Of a stretch of DNA of 64,000 nt, positions 61,461-64,000 are shown piece after piece. This stretch comes from Diplonema japonicum. Taxonomy: Eukaryota; Euglenozoa; Diplonemea; Diplonemida; Diplonemidae. The stretch's first letter is position 1. Every line of letters starts with the position of its first letter. The notes under the pieces are model-generated. The model was given only the letters and a program-made list of their open reading frames with translations, did not search any database and was not told the DNA's origin. Location of the stretch: NCBI GenBank assembly GCA_964019335.1, contig OZ025715.1:248001-312000 (forward strand), in the 5' to 3' direction. The position numbers and the translations under genes were made by a program.

Positions 61461-61702
61461 TGTGCCCTCTTAGAACAAAGCAAGAATGCGCATACCGGGA
61501 CTGCTCAGATGGCGTGCACGTGACCTCGAAATGGTGTTTCTCGCTACATTTCCCCGAGAACCCCCTGACCTGAGATGGTTTAGTTTGCTTTGCAGAGACG
61601 TGACTAACAAAACCCGACAGATCCTTGTTACGTGTTTGAAAGCATGAAGCACTGTAAAAACAAAGAATAGATATCAAAAGAAATTATTAAGGAAAATAGT
61701 TA

Positions 61703-63338
61703 CTGTAAAACGAATAATGTCGGACGGAAAAATTCTCGGACGGAAAAACTCCCGGACACCAAAAAAACCTGGACATTTTTCCGTCCGGGAGTTTTTCTGG
61801 GAAGAAGTTTTTTTACTTGAGGGGGGTAGCAGCTCCCACCACGTTTGCCTGGAAGGGCTTTATTCCTTGTGCAGAGCCAAAATGTCACCCTGCGTGGCAG
61901 TTTGGATTTTTCTTCCCCTTTCAATGCACCAACAAACAGCACCCACGGGATCTTCAACTTCTCATAAACCCGTACTTCTTTCGTCAAATTGACCAGTTCG
62001 ACTACCCATGGCACGTTGAGCAGCTGGCTTGTGAGGGGCCCAACTTTGGTGCTGACACCCCCGGCCAGCTCACCCCCGAGAGGTGGAGGAGATAAACTCC
62101 TTACACCGGGCCAGTACAAACCCCCGAAAGCAGCTTGGCGGCCTCTGCCTCGGTCAGAAGACGGCAGCAACAGGTTCAACAGAGCCCCCGGTTTCTTCCA
62201 GACGGAAATACTGGACGTTGCTATTCCACCCAACCACACCCTGGCCGCCGCGACGCCGTGATAGCTGCGTATCGCCCAATACGGGATTTAGCATCCTTCG
62301 GGGGCTGAAAGGTTTTTGCTTGAGTCGATAGGTAAACGGGCTTGGTGAGCCTATCCCAGCACAACAAATATGCACCTATGCAGAAGGGCTGCTGTGCGCC
62401 AATCCAGCCCGAAAGACAGACCTGGTAGACTTTGGTGGGGCACTGTCCTTTTCCACTGGCTAGGCTGACAAAATTTTGCAGCAGGAAAGACAAAAGCCGC
62501 AAGCCACCTCCGGAAAGCCCGGAAACGAGAAGGACAACGAGAAGGCACGCTGTTTCACCATGGAATTCAGGTCCATAATCGACACCCATAAAGTAAGGCC
62601 GGAATTGGTCTGGAATACGGGGTTAAAAACCAAAACAAAAAAAAGGGGTGCTAAGGTCGTAAAAGTCCGTGGCTTGGGGGACAAAACGGGCTATAACCGA
62701 ACAGCTGGCTGTTTCCTTGGCTGGATGGTTAAATACAAAGGCAAAACGGAAACGCAACCGGCAGGGATTATCCGTGCCCCGGTCAAGCACCCGCCCACCG
62801 AATGGAGCCTAGCGGCATCGCCCAATCATTGGGCTAATTATGATACTCGGTATCTGGGTTACGGAGCTGTTTCTTCCTTTTTGCTATAAATCATCGATTC
62901 CCATGGTTTTGCCGAACGGGCCGATTCTGCTGCTTGTCGGCGACCACAACTCTCATACGACCTATGCCTATGGGTTCGTAGAGTGGTTCGCAGGCGCAAA
63001 CGTGCACATTGCTTTTGTCCCCCTGGGCTCACCTACATGGTTCAACCGATGGATATTGGGTTGAACGCAGCTGTAAAGCATCTATTAAGAAAGGTAGTAG
63101 GCCACACGAAGGCTCGACAAGCTGATTGCCTCAGGGGCAGCAAGGGAGGACAAAGATGCAGAAAGGGAACCCTGGGGGTTTCTTCGCGCGGTTGCCGTTT
63201 GCAGCCCAGGCCAGTATATAGGTGGTAGTGGACCAGGCCCCCTGACGGCCTTACCTAAAAAAAATTCCCGGACGGAAAAATTCCCGGACGCCAAAAATAC
63301 TCGGACATTTTTCCGTCCGGGAGTTTTTCGTTTTACAG
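61703..63338 (+). mobile_element. Decayed Tc1/mariner-pogo-type DNA transposon
   Basis: Flanked by TA on both sides (61701-61702, 63339-63340) with terminal inverted repeats CTGTAAAACGAA / TTCGTTTTACAG. Each end also carries a hairpin of GGACGGAAAAA / TTTTTCCGTCC motifs. The interior has frame-broken transposase remnants. At 62476-62889 RGAKVVKVRGLGDKTGYNRT resembles the DDE_1 (pogo/Tigger/CENP-B) core. At about 62925-63090 LLVGDHNSHTTYAYGFVEW, then VPLGSP and VQPMDIGLN, matches the second catalytic block (usually LxxDGHxSH...PPHTTHxxQPLD). At 61817-62095 is another open frame (FIPCAEPKCHPAWQFGFF) of unknown origin. 1,636 bp, inactive. Confidence 0.8.
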
Positions 63339-63340
63339 TA

Positions 63341-63925
63341 TGTCAAAAAACATATTATGTCCGCGCTGCTACGAGAATGGTGGGGTTAGAAGAAAAAGAA
63401 AATGAAAAAGTTAAGACCAATGATTCTAAAGCTACAGTTTCTGTACTTTATTGGTCGTTCGTGTTCTGCAGGTGCCTGCCACCACTGCCGCTGCGTCCGT
63501 CGTCGCCGGAGGAAATAATGAGGCCCTCAGTGAGTGAAAAAGAAAAAAGAGAAATCGATACCATAGCGAAGTGGGTGAAGACCTGTGAAGAGCCGCACCA
63601 GGTGAGAAGGCCTGGTCTGAGATGGTAGAGAAGTAGGAGTGTACTGAGGGAGGAGGTCAGCCCGTCTTTGGACCTATTTTAGCATAATAAAAGCAGTCCA
63701 TGTCACGAAATTCATGTGGAGTCGACACATGCCCTCACAGAAGAGCCTTTTATGCACATCTTACTTGAGCAGACGCCAGACAATCCTTGAAGCACTAATG
63801 TGATCTAAACTAGCTTGCCAGAACAGTGCATCTCCTTTAAAATGGAATAGAATAGCGGAAGTATGTGGACGTTCCAAGGTAGCTGATCCGACGTTATTGG
63901 GATTTTATCTATTGTTTACAACAAA

Positions 63926-63958
<33 letters not shown>

Positions 63959-64000
63959 AGCAACATTTAGAGGGAACAACACTACTCACAAATGAAAACT
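63341..64000. other. Right-hand edge, mostly unassigned
   Basis: A short coding-like frame at 63377-63628 (MVGLEEKENEKVKTNDSK ... MRPSVSEKEKREIDTIAKWV) runs into GTGAGA, possibly a splice donor, and TCTGCAG at about 63465 could be an acceptor. It may be the start of a gene continuing outside the window. The remaining 370 bp is A+T-rich with a run of about 30 A near 63926 and no recognised feature. Confidence 0.3.

Overview
The window is nuclear DNA of a single-celled eukaryote. Spliceosomal introns interrupt many genes. They are short (about 34-60 nt) and nearly always start GTATG; the few others start GTGTG, GTTTG, GTACG, GTAAG or GTATT. The proteins are eukaryotic: U1-70K, cytosolic threonyl-tRNA synthetase, DPY30, SURP and MYND proteins, a Dispatched-like RND protein and an LMBR1-like protein. 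Genes are dense and mostly on the + strand. They are separated by AT-rich spacers full of long poly-T, poly-A, poly-C and poly-G runs, and start codons usually follow an A-rich leader ending AAAATG or similar. I cannot name the lineage from sequence alone.

Layout. 1-3.6 kb: the 3' end of a NO VEIN-type (DUF3883) plus PDZ gene, a polytopic membrane protein and an unrecognised protein. 3.9-7.1 kb: a LINE-like reverse transcriptase broken by two single-base G-run shifts. 7.3-11.3 kb: a small membrane protein, a PH-domain protein, a decayed minus-strand coding relic, DPY30 and U1-70K. 11.3-12.6 kb: a 521-bp tandem duplication of an inverted-repeat element and a short foldback. 12.9-20.2 kb: a two-SURP protein, tRNA-Arg(ACG), a PDZ protein, an S28 serine carboxypeptidase and a Dispatched/Patched-like transporter. 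20.7-25.7 kb: an RRM/coiled-coil/poly-Q/MYND gene. Its 2.5-kb intron holds a decayed piggyBac element nested inside another inverted-repeat element. 27.6-30.2 kb: threonyl-tRNA synthetase.

31-41 kb is an accessory region. Two tandem paralogues each join a protein kinase to a long ankyrin array (about 12 and 20 repeats). A truncated third kinase copy lies in a partial segmental duplication, and two inverted-repeat elements sit between. 41-49.6 kb: a large LRR/Tudor-like/coiled-coil protein with a myristoylation signal, a helical-repeat-like protein and an LMBR1-like membrane protein. 50.5-57 kb: two adjacent genes, each encoding two complete aldehyde dehydrogenases fused head to tail, with near-identical second halves. 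57.9-59.8 kb: a small membrane protein and a RING/TRAF-type zinc-finger protein. 60.9-63.4 kb: a second RT fragment, an antisense U2 snRNA 5' domain and a TA-flanked pogo/Tc1-like DNA transposon.

Several genes concern splicing or RNA (U1-70K, the SURP protein, the RRM/MYND protein, U2-like DNA), but nothing shows they are co-regulated. The strongest leads are the double-ALDH pair, the expanding kinase-ankyrin family, the nested intronic transposons, and a hairpin-forming repeat present in two diverged copies that could be a structured RNA.
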